Assembly: GCA_016756835.1 (NCBI GenBank)
Contig: JAESPE010000006.1
Span: 1 to 64,000 of the forward strand
Direction: 5' to 3'
DNA length: 64,000 nt
DNA from: a gamma proteobacterium endosymbiont of Lamellibrachia anaximandri
GTDB lineage: Bacteria > Pseudomonadota > Gammaproteobacteria > Chromatiales > Chromatiaceae
Shown here: piece by piece, positions 8,127 to 17,391 of the stretch
Layout of the letters: each line of letters opens with the position of its first letter
Position numbering within the stretch: the first letter of the stretch is position 1
The notes under the pieces: generated by a model
The model's input: only the letters and a program-made list of their open reading frames with translations
What the model was told of the DNA's origin: nothing
The model's database searches: none
Program-made: the position numbers and the translations under genes

Positions 8127-9155
8127 TTAATGCTGGGTTTTTTCCCGGTAACGAAAGAACAGCCAGGAGGCCCTGAACCAGAGCCAGACCAAACCTGCGG
8201 TCAAATAGTCGAAAAGGACGAAGTTGGTCAGAGGTTTGAATATTCGGTCGTGCAGGGTTAAAAACGGACGTTTTTTAAATCCAAAAAAATAGAGCAGTGT
8301 GATATCGAGATAGAAGAAGGGCTGCCACGCATGGCCGAGCACATAGTGACCGGTGGCAACCCAGCGCTTGCGGGCGACCCCGGGTTTCGCCTCTCTGTTG
8401 AGCCTATCGATAAGTTGGAATATCGGTGAGAGTTGCAAAGGACCGGTCTCATTTTGGTTGCGATAGACCTTGCCGGCTCTTTGAAAGAATTCGATAAATC
8501 CGATCTGGTGGAAGTTCATGATAAGGGCAGAGAGGATCATGCGGCGCCCGAGTCCTTCCTTTTCGAAGCGGCGCGCAGAAGTCTGCAACTCTCCCGGCAG
8601 GGTTATCCAACAGCCCTTGAGGCGAATGGTCTCCGCCAGACGCTGATCTTCGAGAAACCAGAGAGATTCATCGAAACCGCCCAGCTGGTTGAAGAACTCC
8701 TGCGACATCAGAAATCCCTGATCGCCGTTGGTGCACTCCATCCGGTTCAGTGCGCTCTTCTCCTCGTAATAGCGGTAGGTGAGATTTCGGCCTGGATTGT
8801 CGCGCAGAAATCGCAGACGGAAATGGCCTGCGATACGCTGGTGTCCTGCTGCTGCAATCTGTTGCTGCAAACTCTTGAGCGCATCTGACAGCTGTGATCG
8901 TGAGGTTAGCTCGGAATCGGCGTGCAGAAACAGCAGGTAGGGTGCGTTGCACTGCGAGAGTGCGCCGTTCATCTGTCGCCCCCGCCCGGGAGTCGTCTCA
9001 GCAACCTTGGCGCCGGCACGCGCTGCCAACGCCACAGTGTCATCGTCCGAACCTCCGTCAGCCACAATAATCTCAAGGTCTATGGCCTCCTGCTCCAACA
9101 ACTGATTGAGCAGTGACGGCAGTTGTCTCCCCTCATTGAGGGTGGGAATGATCAC
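8127..9155 (-). CDS. Family 2 glycosyltransferase (TIGR04283-like)
   Basis: 342 aa from GTG 9155. A GT-A fold is clear: IIPTLNEGRQLPSLL, IIVADGGSDDDT, then GRGRQMNGAL, LFLHADSEL (DxD-like) and the GGFDESLWFLEDQRL acceptor-side motif. The spacing is like the TIGR04283 glycosyltransferases often found with selenium/arsenosugar-type rSAM genes, none of which is seen here. The C-terminal 100 residues hold two or three hydrophobic segments (YLDITLLYFFGF, FVLFDYLTAGLVWLWFRASWLFF), suggesting membrane association. The GTG start would clip the first beta strand and lacks a Shine-Dalgarno; an in-frame ATT at 9194 lies 7 nt after a perfect AGGAG. The gene follows the acetolactate synthase by 49 nt from GTG (10 nt from ATT), so the two are probably co-transcribed. 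Confidence 0.85.
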   Translation of the reverse strand: MIIPTLNEGRQLPSLLNQLLEQEAIDLEIIVADGGSDDDTVALAARAGAKVAETTPGRGRQMNGALSQCNAPYLLFLHADSELTSRSQLSDALKSLQQQIAAAGHQRIAGHFRLRFLRDNPGRNLTYRYYEEKSALNRMECTNGDQGFLMSQEFFNQLGGFDESLWFLEDQRLAETIRLKGCWITLPGELQTSARRFEKEGLGRRMILSALIMNFHQIGFIEFFQRAGKVYRNQNETGPLQLSPIFQLIDRLNREAKPGVARKRWVATGHYVLGHAWQPFFYLDITLLYFFGFKKRPFLTLHDRIFKPLTNFVLFDYLTAGLVWLWFRASWLFFRYREKTQH

Positions 9156-9204
9156 GCAGAGGTCGGGTTGTCTGTCAGACGGATGGGGTGAAATTCTCTT
9201 TCTC

Positions 9205-10845
9205 CTAAATCGGGCAGATCAGTTTGCCCAGTTTTTCGGTCAATTTCATATTCTCCGAGTAGTCCACCGGGACATCAACCACTACGACGGTCTCATCGGC
9301 AAAGGCCTGCTCCAAAGTCGGAATGAGTGATTCGGCACTCTCCACCCGGTATCCCCTGGCGCCGAAGGATTCAGCGTATTTCATGAAGTCGGGGTTGTTG
9401 AAGCTGATATGTCCGGTGCGTCCGAAGTGGCGCTGTTGATGCCACTTGATCAGCCCATATTCACTGTCGTGCCAGATCATGATCACTATGGCGATGTTGT
9501 GCCGCAGTGCAGTCTCGATCTCCTGGGAGTTCATCATGAAACCTGCGTCACCGGTAATCGTCATCACCCGGCGTTGCGGAAACACCATCTTCGCCGAGAT
9601 CGCACCGGGTACGCCGATCCCCATGGAGGCGAATCCGTTGGAGATGATGCAGGTGTTGGGCCGCTCACAGCGGTAGAGCCGGGCTATCCACATCTTGTGG
9701 GCGCCGACATCGGAGATCAAAATATCCTCTGGTCCCATCACCTGCCGTGTATCGTAGAGAATCTTCTGGGGTTTGACGGGGTAACTGTCGTCATCGGCAT
9801 ACTGATCCAGCTCGTTGATGATAAGTTCCCGCAGTGCGCTGGTCGGCGCCACATCGCGGGGTTTTGCCAGTTTCTCTATGCGTTGCAGGGATTCGGTGAT
9901 GTCTCCGATTACACCGGCTTCAAGGACGTAGTGTGCATCAACCTCCGCATAGGTCTGATCGATGTGGACAATCTTTTTGTCAGCGTTGGGATGCCAGAGA
10001 TGGGGGTGGTACTCCACCATATCGAAACCAATACAGAGGATGAGGTCGGCACGGCTGAAGCCGCAGGCGACATAGTCATTGGCCTGTAAGCCGACGGTGC
10101 CGAGACTGAGTGGATGGGAAAAGGGGATGCACCCTTTTGCCATGAATGTCTGGGCTACCGGGATATTGAGGTTCTCCGCAAATTTTACCAGGGCATCACT
10201 GGCATTGCTTCGGATCACGCCGTTGCCCGCCATGATGATCGGTGCCTTGGCATCGGAAATCAGATCCGCCACCTGTCCGATCTTCTCATAAGGCGGAGAG
10301 GAGGGGGTCGGGGCCTGAGCCCTGAGTGGCTTGGTCGCCTCACTCACCTGGCTGCCGGCAATATTTTCCGGAAAGCTGATGAAGGCGCCGCCGGGCTTCT
10401 CTGTTTGTGCGTCTTTGAATGCCTTGCGTACGATCTCCGGTACGACCCCGGGTTCGAGGATTTCGGTACTGTATTGGGAGATAGGTGCAAATAGATTGAC
10501 CAGATCGAGTACCTGATGGCTCTCCTTGTGCATCCGGGTGGTGGCGCCCTGTCCGGCGATGGCGACAATGGGTGCCCGGTCCATATTTGCATCCGCGAAG
10601 CCGGTGATCAGGTTGGTCGCGCCAGGCCCGAGGGTTGCGAGACAAACCCCCGCCCGGCCGGTAAGCCTTCCGTAGACATCGGCCATAAAGGCGGCGCCCT
10701 GTTCATGTCGAACGGTGACGAACTTGATGCTGCTATCCAGCAGCGCATCCATGACATCGAGGTTCTCTTCTCCCGGTATCCCGAAAATAGTATCGACACC
10801 TTCATTTTCGAGGCATTTGATGAACAACCGTGCGGCGCTGGGCAT
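9205..10845 (-). CDS. Acetolactate synthase, large (catalytic) subunit
   Basis: 546 aa, a thiamine-diphosphate enzyme joining two pyruvates to 2-acetolactate. The N-terminal Pyr domain starts FGIPGEENLDVMDALLD and carries the catalytic Glu in VRHEQGAAFMADVYGR, then GATNLITGFADANMDRAP. The central domain is followed by the TPP-binding ITGDAGFMMNSQEIETAL motif. The IPGEENLD opening is that of the PRK08322-type (AlsS-like) synthases rather than of biosynthetic IlvB/IlvG, which usually read IPGGAILP. No IlvN-type regulatory subunit and no acetolactate decarboxylase lie nearby. The stop codon TAG overlaps the AGGAG that serves the next gene, a glycosyltransferase. The physiological role (branched-chain amino acids or acetoin) is open. 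Confidence 0.9.
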   Translation of the reverse strand: MPSAARLFIKCLENEGVDTIFGIPGEENLDVMDALLDSSIKFVTVRHEQGAAFMADVYGRLTGRAGVCLATLGPGATNLITGFADANMDRAPIVAIAGQGATTRMHKESHQVLDLVNLFAPISQYSTEILEPGVVPEIVRKAFKDAQTEKPGGAFISFPENIAGSQVSEATKPLRAQAPTPSSPPYEKIGQVADLISDAKAPIIMAGNGVIRSNASDALVKFAENLNIPVAQTFMAKGCIPFSHPLSLGTVGLQANDYVACGFSRADLILCIGFDMVEYHPHLWHPNADKKIVHIDQTYAEVDAHYVLEAGVIGDITESLQRIEKLAKPRDVAPTSALRELIINELDQYADDDSYPVKPQKILYDTRQVMGPEDILISDVGAHKMWIARLYRCERPNTCIISNGFASMGIGVPGAISAKMVFPQRRVMTITGDAGFMMNSQEIETALRHNIAIVIMIWHDSEYGLIKWHQQRHFGRTGHISFNNPDFMKYAESFGARGYRVESAESLIPTLEQAFADETVVVVDVPVDYSENMKLTEKLGKLICPI

Positions 10846-11395
10846 AGTAACTCCTGAGTTAGGATGATCTTTATATTTTTCCTGGAAAAGCCTATTGGTT
10901 TGTACGAACCAATGGTGCCTGCTGGATGCATATGCTTTGAAACTGAACGAGTCCTAATGTGATGTTTAGAAGATAAATGCACTTTTTTCAAAGAGGATGA
11001 CGATGAAGGGCTTTCTGAGCTGGATTTCCCCTGCCACGGTGATCGGCCCTGAATGCCGTTGACAAGTGTTCCTGATTGCCCATGAATCAGTGACTGGTAT
11101 TGAAAGTTAAAACCAGTGATTTAGAGCCGATATAAGAAGCTATTTCTTTAAGCACTGCATTAATGTTTTTGTAATCAGTTATGAAGTTACTGAATGCGAA
11201 TTTAAATATTTATATGCTATATATAACTCCATGAAAAATAACAAGAAAATATTTAATTCTTGTGTGCGGATGTGGGGTTTTAGAATGATTTTACGAATTT
11301 GTGACGTTGTTCTATAAAATACACGTTGTTGGGTATGGCGCTTTGCGGGGTGGAACGATATTCTATGGCCCATTGCTGAACAAGGTCTTTGCATT
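10846..11395. other. 550-bp AT-richer intergenic region
   Basis: This is the shared upstream region of the leftward acetolactate synthase and the rightward lipoprotein. The AT content rises from about 11100 to 11340. A TTGACA at 11059-11064 has no good -10 partner at 17 bp, and a TATAAA at 11313-11318 has only a weak -35. No RNA gene, repeat or coding sequence is recognised. Confidence 0.5.
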
Positions 11396-12040
11396 ATGAC
11401 TTCCCACACTTCAAATATACTTAGGTTTCTGGCTTGTGCTTTGGCAAGTCTGACGCTTGTTGCCTGTGGTGTAGACGATAGTGTGACTGTCGATACGACT
11501 TCCGAGGCTGTCGGTAGCTCCCGTGAGCCGGTGGCGAACCCTGATGCCGCCACTACCGTCGAAGGTCAGGAGGTTGTTTTCAGCGTGCTGGATAACGACA
11601 CTGCCGAGGATATAAGTGCGGTTTCTGTCTCTATCCTGACACAGGCTGCCCACGGCGCCCTGTTCATTGGCCTGGACAACATGATTACCTACGTGCCTGA
11701 TGCTTCATTCACCGGCACAGATTCGTTTCTCTATCAAATTACCGACCTTAGCGGGGCGGTCTCCATGGCGATGGTTTCCATCTCTGTGGACTGTGGCGCG
11801 ATCTCCTGCACCTATCCGATTCAACTCTCCTGGAGTGCAGGCAGCAATACAGATGTTTCCGGTTACTATGTCTATCATGGAGAGGTATCCGGCGAGTATG
11901 ACGAGAAGGTCTGGGTCGATGGCGATACGGTGGCGGAGTTCACTGTCAGCGGTCTGGGCACTCACTACTTCGCGGTAACGGCAGTGAGCCTGAGCGGCAT
12001 TGAGTCCTCCTATTCCCCCGAAGCGCGTGTTCTTCTCTAA
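11396..12040 (+). CDS. Lipoprotein with cadherin-like Ig and FnIII-like domains
   Basis: 214 aa. A signal peptide ends in the lipobox LVAC (Cys about 23), so the mature protein is lipid-anchored. Residues about 42-120 (ANPDAATTVEGQEVVFSVLDND, then TYVPDASFTGTDSFLYQI) form a VCBS/cadherin-like Ig domain. The C-terminal ~90 residues (IQLSWSAGSNTDVSGYYVYHG to YFAVTAVSLSGIESSYS) resemble a fibronectin type III domain. The same two-domain ending occurs at the C-terminus of the large protein at 58634-60670 in this window. Likely a surface or periplasmic adhesive or carbohydrate-contacting protein. It stands alone, followed by the SRP RNA gene. Confidence 0.8.
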   Translation: MTSHTSNILRFLACALASLTLVACGVDDSVTVDTTSEAVGSSREPVANPDAATTVEGQEVVFSVLDNDTAEDISAVSVSILTQAAHGALFIGLDNMITYVPDASFTGTDSFLYQITDLSGAVSMAMVSISVDCGAISCTYPIQLSWSAGSNTDVSGYYVYHGEVSGEYDEKVWVDGDTVAEFTVSGLGTHYFAVTAVSLSGIESSYSPEARVLL

Positions 12041-12089
12041 CACCTGATAGTTGATCCCGGTGATTGCCGGTTCCGGGTCACATCCTCCA

Positions 12090-12117
12090 TTGTTTTCATT
12101 CCGATAGGGCGTATAAT
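12090..12117 (+). promoter_or_regulatory. Sigma-70-type promoter of the SRP RNA gene
   Basis: TTGTTT (12090-12095) and a perfect TATAAT (12112-12117) are separated by 16 bp. Transcription would begin near 12124, about 20 nt before the 5' strand of the SRP RNA stem. Confidence 0.6.
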
Positions 12118-12141
12118 CACGCCGCTTCATCACTGTTTCTA

Positions 12142-12258
12142 TGGTGGCTGATATCGGTCCCCCCGCAACGTGAAGCTGTGAACCCCGTCAGGCCCGGAAG
12201 GGAGCAGCGGCAGCAGTGGACTCGTGTGCCGGGGTGTGGCTGGTGTCGGCCGCCACCC
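12142..12258 (+). ncRNA. ffs: Signal recognition particle 4.5S RNA
   Basis: The conserved SRP RNA apex is present: GTCAGGCCCGGAAGGGAGCA (from about 12187) with its GGAA tetraloop and asymmetric internal loop. On the 3' side the expected CGTGTGCCGGGGTGTGGCTG follows, as in E. coli 4.5S RNA. The ends pair as GGTGGC (12143-12148) with GCCACC (12252-12257), closing a single long hairpin of about 115 nt, the small bacterial type without an Alu domain. The product binds Ffh and targets membrane proteins co-translationally. It lies upstream of dnaX-ybaB-recR, a frequent neighbourhood. The ends are approximate. Confidence 0.95.
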
Positions 12259-12264
12259 TTTTCC

Positions 12265-12318
12265 TAGGGCCTGTTAACACTCTGTCGATGGGTATCCGCA
12301 GAGTGTTAACAGGCCCTA
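12265..12318. repeat. 20-bp perfect inverted repeat after the SRP RNA gene
   Basis: TAGGGCCTGTTAACACTCTG (12265-12284) is exactly complementary to the sequence at 12299-12318, with a 14-nt loop. It begins 7 nt after the SRP RNA. The + strand is followed by an A-run rather than a T-run, so it is not a classical terminator for the RNA gene. It could be a processing or stability hairpin, or a small mobile-element remnant. Confidence 0.6.
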
Positions 12319-12409
12319 AAAAGAACCCTATGCATTGGCGATGATTCAGGCAAGATCTTGGGTTACACTCATTGCCTCTCTATCCATATAGAATTACGTA
12401 CCGGCTTCC

Positions 12410-14041
12410 ATGTCCTATCAGGTTCTTGCCCGAAAATGGCGTCCTCAACTGTTCAGCCAGCTGGTTGGGCAGGAACATGTCGTCAGGGCGCTTGCCAATG
12501 CCCTCGATAATGACCGGCTCCACCATGCCTATCTGTTTACAGGTACCCGCGGTGTCGGTAAGACAACCCTGGCAAGAATCTTTGCCAAATCGCTCAACTG
12601 CGAGGAGGGGGTCAGCTCAACGCCCTGCGGTGTCTGCTCCGCCTGTCGGGAGATAGACGAAGGGCGGTTTGTCGACCTGTTGGAAGTGGATGCGGCTTCC
12701 CGGACCAAAGTTGATCAGACCAGAGAACTGTTGGAAAACGTTCCCTATGCGCCGGTCAGAGGACGTTACAAAGTTTATCTGATTGATGAAGTTCACATGT
12801 TTTCCGCCAGTAGTTTCAATGCCTTATTGAAAACACTTGAGGAACCGCCTCCACATGTGAAATTTATTTTGGCAACAACTGATCCCCAGAAAGTGCCGGT
12901 GACCGTGCTCTCCCGCTGTCTGCAGTTCAATCTCAAGCGTCTCTCCCGGGAACAGATCGGCGGACAGCTCAGTCATATCCTGGGACAGGAGCGGATTGGA
13001 TTTGATGATGAGTCGCTCTCACTGCTCTCTCGTGGGGCCGATGGCAGTATGCGTGACGGACTGAGTCTTTTGGATCAGGCCATCGCCTTTGGCGGCGGAG
13101 CACTGCAGGCTGCGGATGTCGGGGCAATGCTCGGTACCATTGCCGGGGATTCGATTCACGCGCTGGCGGACGCACTTGCCGGGAATGATGCCGCCGGCCT
13201 GTTGCAGCGCATCGCTGAGATGTCGGAATTGGCGGCTGATTTTGCCACTGCCACCCAGAACCTTCTAGCCTTACTGCATCAGATCGCCCTGTGCCAGTTG
13301 GTGCCCGATTTTCAGCCGGATGACGCATTCGATGCGGCCCAGGTAAAGCGGCTTGCACAGAGCCTCGCTCCGGAAGATGTACAGCTTTACTACCAGATCG
13401 GTTTGAGTGGGCAGCGGGAGTTGTCACTCGCACCGGATCCCCGCAGTGGCTTCGAGATGTTGCTGTTGCGCATGCTGGCCTTCAGACCGGAGACTGCCGG
13501 ATCTGGTTCGAATGCGCGAAAAAGCACTCAGGCGCCATCAGGATCACCTCAGCCGAATGCGACCGCTTCAGTTGACGGAAAACAGGTAAGAAGAGAGCGC
13601 GCGCCAGCTCAGGCGGCTAAACCCCAACCGGCACAGACGGAGAAGCGGGAGCAGGTCACCGACCCCAGCCGTTGGGATGAGTTTGCGGCAGGTCTCAGGC
13701 TTGGCGGCATTGCCAGCCAGTTGGCCAATAATTGTGTCTTCTCCGGGTGGGATGGGAAGGTGCTCAAGCTCAAGCTTGACCCTGCCTCCAGACAACTCAA
13801 GGGTGGGCAGGCGGAGAAGCGTCTGCTGGACGGTATCCGGTCCGTATTGGGTGCAGAGGTCAAAATCGACTTTGTGGTGGAAACCTCCGACAAGGAGACT
13901 CCCGCCATGCGGCAGAAACGAAACCTGAATGAGCGCCAGCAGGCAGCGGAGGCCTCCATGGCTGAAGATCCGCTGGTGAGAGAGCTGGAAGAGCATCTCT
14001 CTGCGCGAGTGGTCAGTGGCTCCGTCAAACCGCTAGATTGA
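12410..14041 (+). CDS. dnaX: DNA polymerase III subunit gamma/tau
   Basis: 543 aa. This is the clamp-loader ATPase that holds the polymerase III holoenzyme together. The N-terminus YQVLARKWRPQLFSQLVGQE is diagnostic. Walker A is GTRGVGKTT (45-53), and a zinc module has C64, C73, C76 and C79. Walker B is YLIDEVHM and the sensor region contains ATTDPQKVPVTVLSRCLQF. The P/Q/A-rich linker (about 365-430) and a compact C-terminal domain (WDEFAAGLRLGG onward) correspond to the tau-specific part. The gene is shorter than E. coli dnaX (643 aa) but like that of many gammaproteobacteria. No convincing A AAA AAG slippery site for making gamma is seen. It heads the dnaX-ybaB-recR cluster. Confidence 0.97.
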   Translation: MSYQVLARKWRPQLFSQLVGQEHVVRALANALDNDRLHHAYLFTGTRGVGKTTLARIFAKSLNCEEGVSSTPCGVCSACREIDEGRFVDLLEVDAASRTKVDQTRELLENVPYAPVRGRYKVYLIDEVHMFSASSFNALLKTLEEPPPHVKFILATTDPQKVPVTVLSRCLQFNLKRLSREQIGGQLSHILGQERIGFDDESLSLLSRGADGSMRDGLSLLDQAIAFGGGALQAADVGAMLGTIAGDSIHALADALAGNDAAGLLQRIAEMSELAADFATATQNLLALLHQIALCQLVPDFQPDDAFDAAQVKRLAQSLAPEDVQLYYQIGLSGQRELSLAPDPRSGFEMLLLRMLAFRPETAGSGSNARKSTQAPSGSPQPNATASVDGKQVRRERAPAQAAKPQPAQTEKREQVTDPSRWDEFAAGLRLGGIASQLANNCVFSGWDGKVLKLKLDPASRQLKGGQAEKRLLDGIRSVLGAEVKIDFVVETSDKETPAMRQKRNLNERQQAAEASMAEDPLVRELEEHLSARVVSGSVKPLD

Positions 14042-14107
14042 ATTGAATCAAGTCCCCCGCCGTAAGCTGCGGGGAATTAAACCCAAAAGATTAATGAGGA
14101 TTCGGTA

Positions 14108-14431
14108 ATGAAGGGTGGTATAGGCAACCTGATGAAACAGGCCCAGAAGATGCAGGCCGAGATGCAACAGGCCCAGGAGCGGCTGGCGCAGGAAGAGATT
14201 ACCGGCGAGTCCGGTGGTGGCATGGTGAAAGTGATCATGAACGGCAAGCATGAGGTGCGTCGCGTCTCTATCGATGACGCTCTCATGGAGGACGACAAAG
14301 AGATGCTCGAAGATCTGATCGCAGCGGCCATGAACGATGCGGCTCAGCGGGTCTCCCAGAAGATGCAGGAGAGCATGTCCGGTCTGACTGCCGGGATGGG
14401 GCTGCCGCCGGGTATGAAACTGCCATTCTGA
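14108..14431 (+). CDS. ybaB: YbaB/EbfC nucleoid-associated protein
   Basis: 107 aa, the usual family length. TGAGGA lies 8 nt before the ATG. The sequence has the family hallmarks: [21 protein letters not shown] in the first helix, the [15 protein letters not shown] strand pair, and a helical [17 protein letters not shown] segment, ending [10 protein letters not shown]. The dimer binds DNA without strict sequence preference. Its place between dnaX and recR is conserved across bacteria. The spacing is 66 nt after dnaX and 7 nt before recR, so it forms an operon with recR. Confidence 0.95.
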   Translation: MKGGIGNLMKQAQKMQAEMQQAQERLAQEEITGESGGGMVKVIMNGKHEVRRVSIDDALMEDDKEMLEDLIAAAMNDAAQRVSQKMQESMSGLTAGMGLPPGMKLPF

Positions 14432-14438
14432 TCGACCG

Positions 14439-15035
14439 ATGTCTTCACAGAGTCTGCTCGACCAACTGATAGGGGCGTTGCGCTGCCTGCCCGGCGTGGG
14501 TTCAAAGACTGCCCAGCGGATGGCCTACTATCTGCTGGAGCGGGACCGTGAAGGGGGTAGGCATCTCTCCCACATCATGGCCGAGGCAATGGAGCGGATT
14601 GGCCGCTGCAGCCGCTGCCGGACCTTGACTGAGTTGGAGGTTTGTCGTCTCTGCACCAATCCTCACCGCGACGCTGCCCAGTTGTGTGTGGTGGAAACGC
14701 CGGCAGACCAGACCATCCTTGAGCAGGCTATCGACTACCGTGGACTCTATTTTGTGCTGGGTGGTCATCTCTCACCCCTGGACGGGATTGGGCCGCGCGA
14801 GATCGGCCTGGATCTGCTGGATGCAAGGTTCGCAGAGGGAGAAGTCAAGGAGGTCATACTCGCCACCAATCCGACGGTGGAGGGCGAAGCGACAGCCCAG
14901 TACATCCACGATATGGCAAATGCCCGGGGCATCCGTACCACGCGCATTGCCCAGGGCGTCCCGATGGGGGGTGAACTGGAGTATGTCGACGGGGCGACCA
15001 TCGCTCACGCCTTTTCCGGCCGTTCCGAATTTTGA
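14439..15035 (+). CDS. recR: Recombination mediator RecR
   Basis: 198 aa. With RecO (and RecF) it loads RecA on gapped DNA. A helix-hairpin-helix ([20 protein letters not shown]) is followed by a C4 zinc finger at C57, C60, C69 and C72. The Toprim domain ([15 protein letters not shown], then [12 protein letters not shown]) and the C-terminal [17 protein letters not shown] complete the family pattern. The start is 7 nt after ybaB. Confidence 0.97.
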   Translation: MSSQSLLDQLIGALRCLPGVGSKTAQRMAYYLLERDREGGRHLSHIMAEAMERIGRCSRCRTLTELEVCRLCTNPHRDAAQLCVVETPADQTILEQAIDYRGLYFVLGGHLSPLDGIGPREIGLDLLDARFAEGEVKEVILATNPTVEGEATAQYIHDMANARGIRTTRIAQGVPMGGELEYVDGATIAHAFSGRSEF

Positions 15036-15155
15036 GAGGGACAACCGGCTCCAATTGGTGTCTATCATCATAGTGTGCCTGAATGGCAAGCCATTCCAAC
15101 AACCATCACCAAGCCCGTTTGACTGACCGGGCACTGTTCCGAGCAAGGAGTAACC

Positions 15156-15500
15156 ATGAGTGATTGTCTGTTCTGTAAAATGGTCAGCGGCGACATCCAG
15201 CCGAATGTGGTTTACGAGGATGATGACGTCCTGGCATTCCGGGATCTGAACCCCCAGGCGCCGACCCATATCCTGGTGATTCCAAAGCGACATATCTCCA
15301 CCCTGAACGACCTTGAACCCGGTGATGAGGCCTTGATGGGCAATCTTGTCCTGACTGCTGCCAGGATCGCCGGGAAAGAGGGTATCGCCGAGGCTGGCTA
15401 TCGCACCCTGCTGAACTGCAACGCCGAGGCGGGTCAGACTGTATTTCACATCCACCTGCACCTGTTGGGCGGGCGCCCGATGGGCTGGCCCCCTGGTTGA
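15156..15500 (+). CDS. hinT: HIT-family nucleotide hydrolase (HinT type)
   Basis: 114 aa, the normal length for HinT, a purine nucleoside phosphoramidase. AAGGAG precedes the ATG by 5 nt. It opens with [21 protein letters not shown], continues with [19 protein letters not shown], and has the histidine triad HIHLHLLGG near the C-terminus. It lies 16 nt before the copper ATPase and might be co-transcribed with it, though no functional link is known to me. Confidence 0.93.
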   Translation: MSDCLFCKMVSGDIQPNVVYEDDDVLAFRDLNPQAPTHILVIPKRHISTLNDLEPGDEALMGNLVLTAARIAGKEGIAEAGYRTLLNCNAEAGQTVFHIHLHLLGGRPMGWPPG

Positions 15501-15516
15501 CCTGGGCCGGTCTGAC

Positions 15517-17391
15517 ATGATCTCCCCGGCAGCAGACACGGGCGAGGACTCCTATCTCATCGCCATTGAGGGCATGAGTTGCGGCCACTGCGTGGCGGCG
15601 GTGGAGAAATCGGTGTTAGCGGTGGCGGATGTTGCCAGTGTCGAGGTCGACCTGGAGAAGCAGTTCGCTCAAGTCAGCGGAGGTCTGCCCCATAAGGTCA
15701 TAGCGGCGATAGTGGAAGCGGGCTACACCGCCCGCCCTCTGCCGCAGATTCCAGCCGATTGTCCCATTCCTGATCCCACTGTTCCTTCGTCTGCAGCAGA
15801 AAAACAGATCACCGGCGATTATGAGATTGCCATCGGCGACATGACCTGCTCCAGCTGTGTGGCTGCCGTGGAGCGCGCTATCCGATCGGTTCCGGGCGTC
15901 AGCGAGACCTCTGTGAATCTGGTGGAGAAGCGGACACAGGTCGTGGGTGGTGATCCCGGGGCAGTGGTCAACGTTGTAATAGACCAGGGGTACAGCGCCC
16001 GGTTGCTGGTGCGTCCCAAGGTCAGCGACAGCCTGCTGTTCTCAGTGCCGGGCCTCGGCGAAACGGTGTCGCCCGCGGCCCTGGAAACGCTCATCTACAG
16101 CCTGGATGTCACTGCGAAAGTGGCGATTGAAGGCGAAACGTTTTCCGTGACCACCACCTCGCATCCTGCCGATCTGCTGATTGCGCTGCACTCGGCGGGC
16201 TATGAGAGCAAACTGTTGGAGCAGTTTGTCGACCCCTATGTAGAACAGGGGTTGGAGGCGCAGCAGGAGATCCGCCGCTCCCGGCAACGGGCGCTGCTGG
16301 CAGCCCTTGTCGGTGGTGGGTTGATGGCGGCGAATCTTGCAGGTTGGCTGCCTGCACTGACAGATGCCGATGGTACGATTGGACTCAGCGGTCAGGCCTT
16401 CTGGGGGCTGGTCGCCGGGGTCTGCCTGTTCGTGATGTGGTTCAGCGGGCGTAACTACTATCGTGGAGCATGGAAACAGGCCAGACATTTTGCCGCCAAC
16501 ATGGATACCCTGGTGGCTCTGGGGACCGGCGCTGCCTGGCTCTCTTCGGTAATACTCATCATCCGGCCGGACTTTATTCCCGGCGGCGGTCATCTCTATC
16601 TCGACGCCTCGGTGCTCATCCTCGCCTTTCTGCAGTTCGGTCATGTGCTGGAGACGGGGGCAAAACGGACCACCAGCGAGGCGATCGGCAGTCTGGTGGG
16701 GCTGGCGCCAAAATCTGCAGTTGTCGAGCGGGAGTTTGGCGAGGCGGAGATACCGGTTTCGCTGTTGCGGCTCGGGGATCATGTCCGGGTGCGCCCGGGG
16801 GAACGGATGCCTATCGACGGCGAAGTCATCGATGGGCGTTCCAGCGTCGACGAATCGATGTTGACTGGCGAGTCGATGCCGGTGGCCAAACAGCCGGGAG
16901 ATCAGGTGATCGGCGGCACCATGAATCGTAGCGGCACGCTGTTGTTTCGCATTACCCGGTTGGGCGAGGAGACGACCCTGGCCCACATCATCACCATGGT
17001 GAAGCGTGCGCAGATGAGCAAGCCTCCCATCGGCCGTTTGGTGGATCGGGTGGCGGCGGTCTTTGTCCCAATTGTGATCGTTATTGCGCTGCTGACCTTT
17101 GTTGTCTGGTATCAGATTGGGCCTGATCCCCGCGCTGCCTACGCCCTGACTGCGGGTATCGCAGTTCTGGTGATTGCCTGCCCCTGCGCCTTGGGACTGG
17201 CGACGCCGATTGCGATTATGGTCGGTACCGGCCGGGCCGCCCAGCTGAATATTCTGATCCGAAACAGCGACGCTCTGCAGAGCGCCAGCCGTTTGACCCA
17301 TCTGGTGGTCGACAAGACCGGCACCCTGACTGAGGGGCGTCCCGCGGTGACTGCCTCCACCCCGCCGGGACTACTCTGGAGAGCGAAGTGA
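15517..17391 (+). CDS. copA: Cu+-exporting P1B-type ATPase, N-terminal part (split by frameshift)
   Basis: 624 aa up to the premature stop. Two heavy-metal-associated domains carry C22-GH-C25 and C111-SS-C114. A third HMA-like stretch (about 168-240, [21 protein letters not shown] to [13 protein letters not shown]) has lost its CxxC. Membrane helices follow, then the actuator motif [14 protein letters not shown], the metal-binding C555-P-C557 in the membrane, and the phosphorylation site D599 in [11 protein letters not shown]. About 20 codons later the frame ends at TGA. The rest of the enzyme (P and N domains, last helices) is intact in the -1 frame from about 17370. Rejoined, the protein would be about 983 aa. 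By its CPC motif and the YN and MxxSS motifs downstream it is a Cu+ exporter (P1B-1). Confidence 0.85.
   Translation: MISPAADTGEDSYLIAIEGMSCGHCVAAVEKSVLAVADVASVEVDLEKQFAQVSGGLPHKVIAAIVEAGYTARPLPQIPADCPIPDPTVPSSAAEKQITGDYEIAIGDMTCSSCVAAVERAIRSVPGVSETSVNLVEKRTQVVGGDPGAVVNVVIDQGYSARLLVRPKVSDSLLFSVPGLGETVSPAALETLIYSLDVTAKVAIEGETFSVTTTSHPADLLIALHSAGYESKLLEQFVDPYVEQGLEAQQEIRRSRQRALLAALVGGGLMAANLAGWLPALTDADGTIGLSGQAFWGLVAGVCLFVMWFSGRNYYRGAWKQARHFAANMDTLVALGTGAAWLSSVILIIRPDFIPGGGHLYLDASVLILAFLQFGHVLETGAKRTTSEAIGSLVGLAPKSAVVEREFGEAEIPVSLLRLGDHVRVRPGERMPIDGEVIDGRSSVDESMLTGESMPVAKQPGDQVIGGTMNRSGTLLFRITRLGEETTLAHIITMVKRAQMSKPPIGRLVDRVAAVFVPIVIVIALLTFVVWYQIGPDPRAAYALTAGIAVLVIACPCALGLATPIAIMVGTGRAAQLNILIRNSDALQSASRLTHLVVDKTGTLTEGRPAVTASTPPGLLWRAK

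Noticed and set aside
12064-12267. A 67-codon + strand frame
   Set aside because: It overlaps the SRP RNA and its promoter and has no coding character.
13505-13535. dnaX programmed frameshift site
   Set aside because: The GCGAAAAAGC run is in the linker, but it is not the A AAA AAG heptamer in the right phase and no stem-loop plus stop combination is evident.
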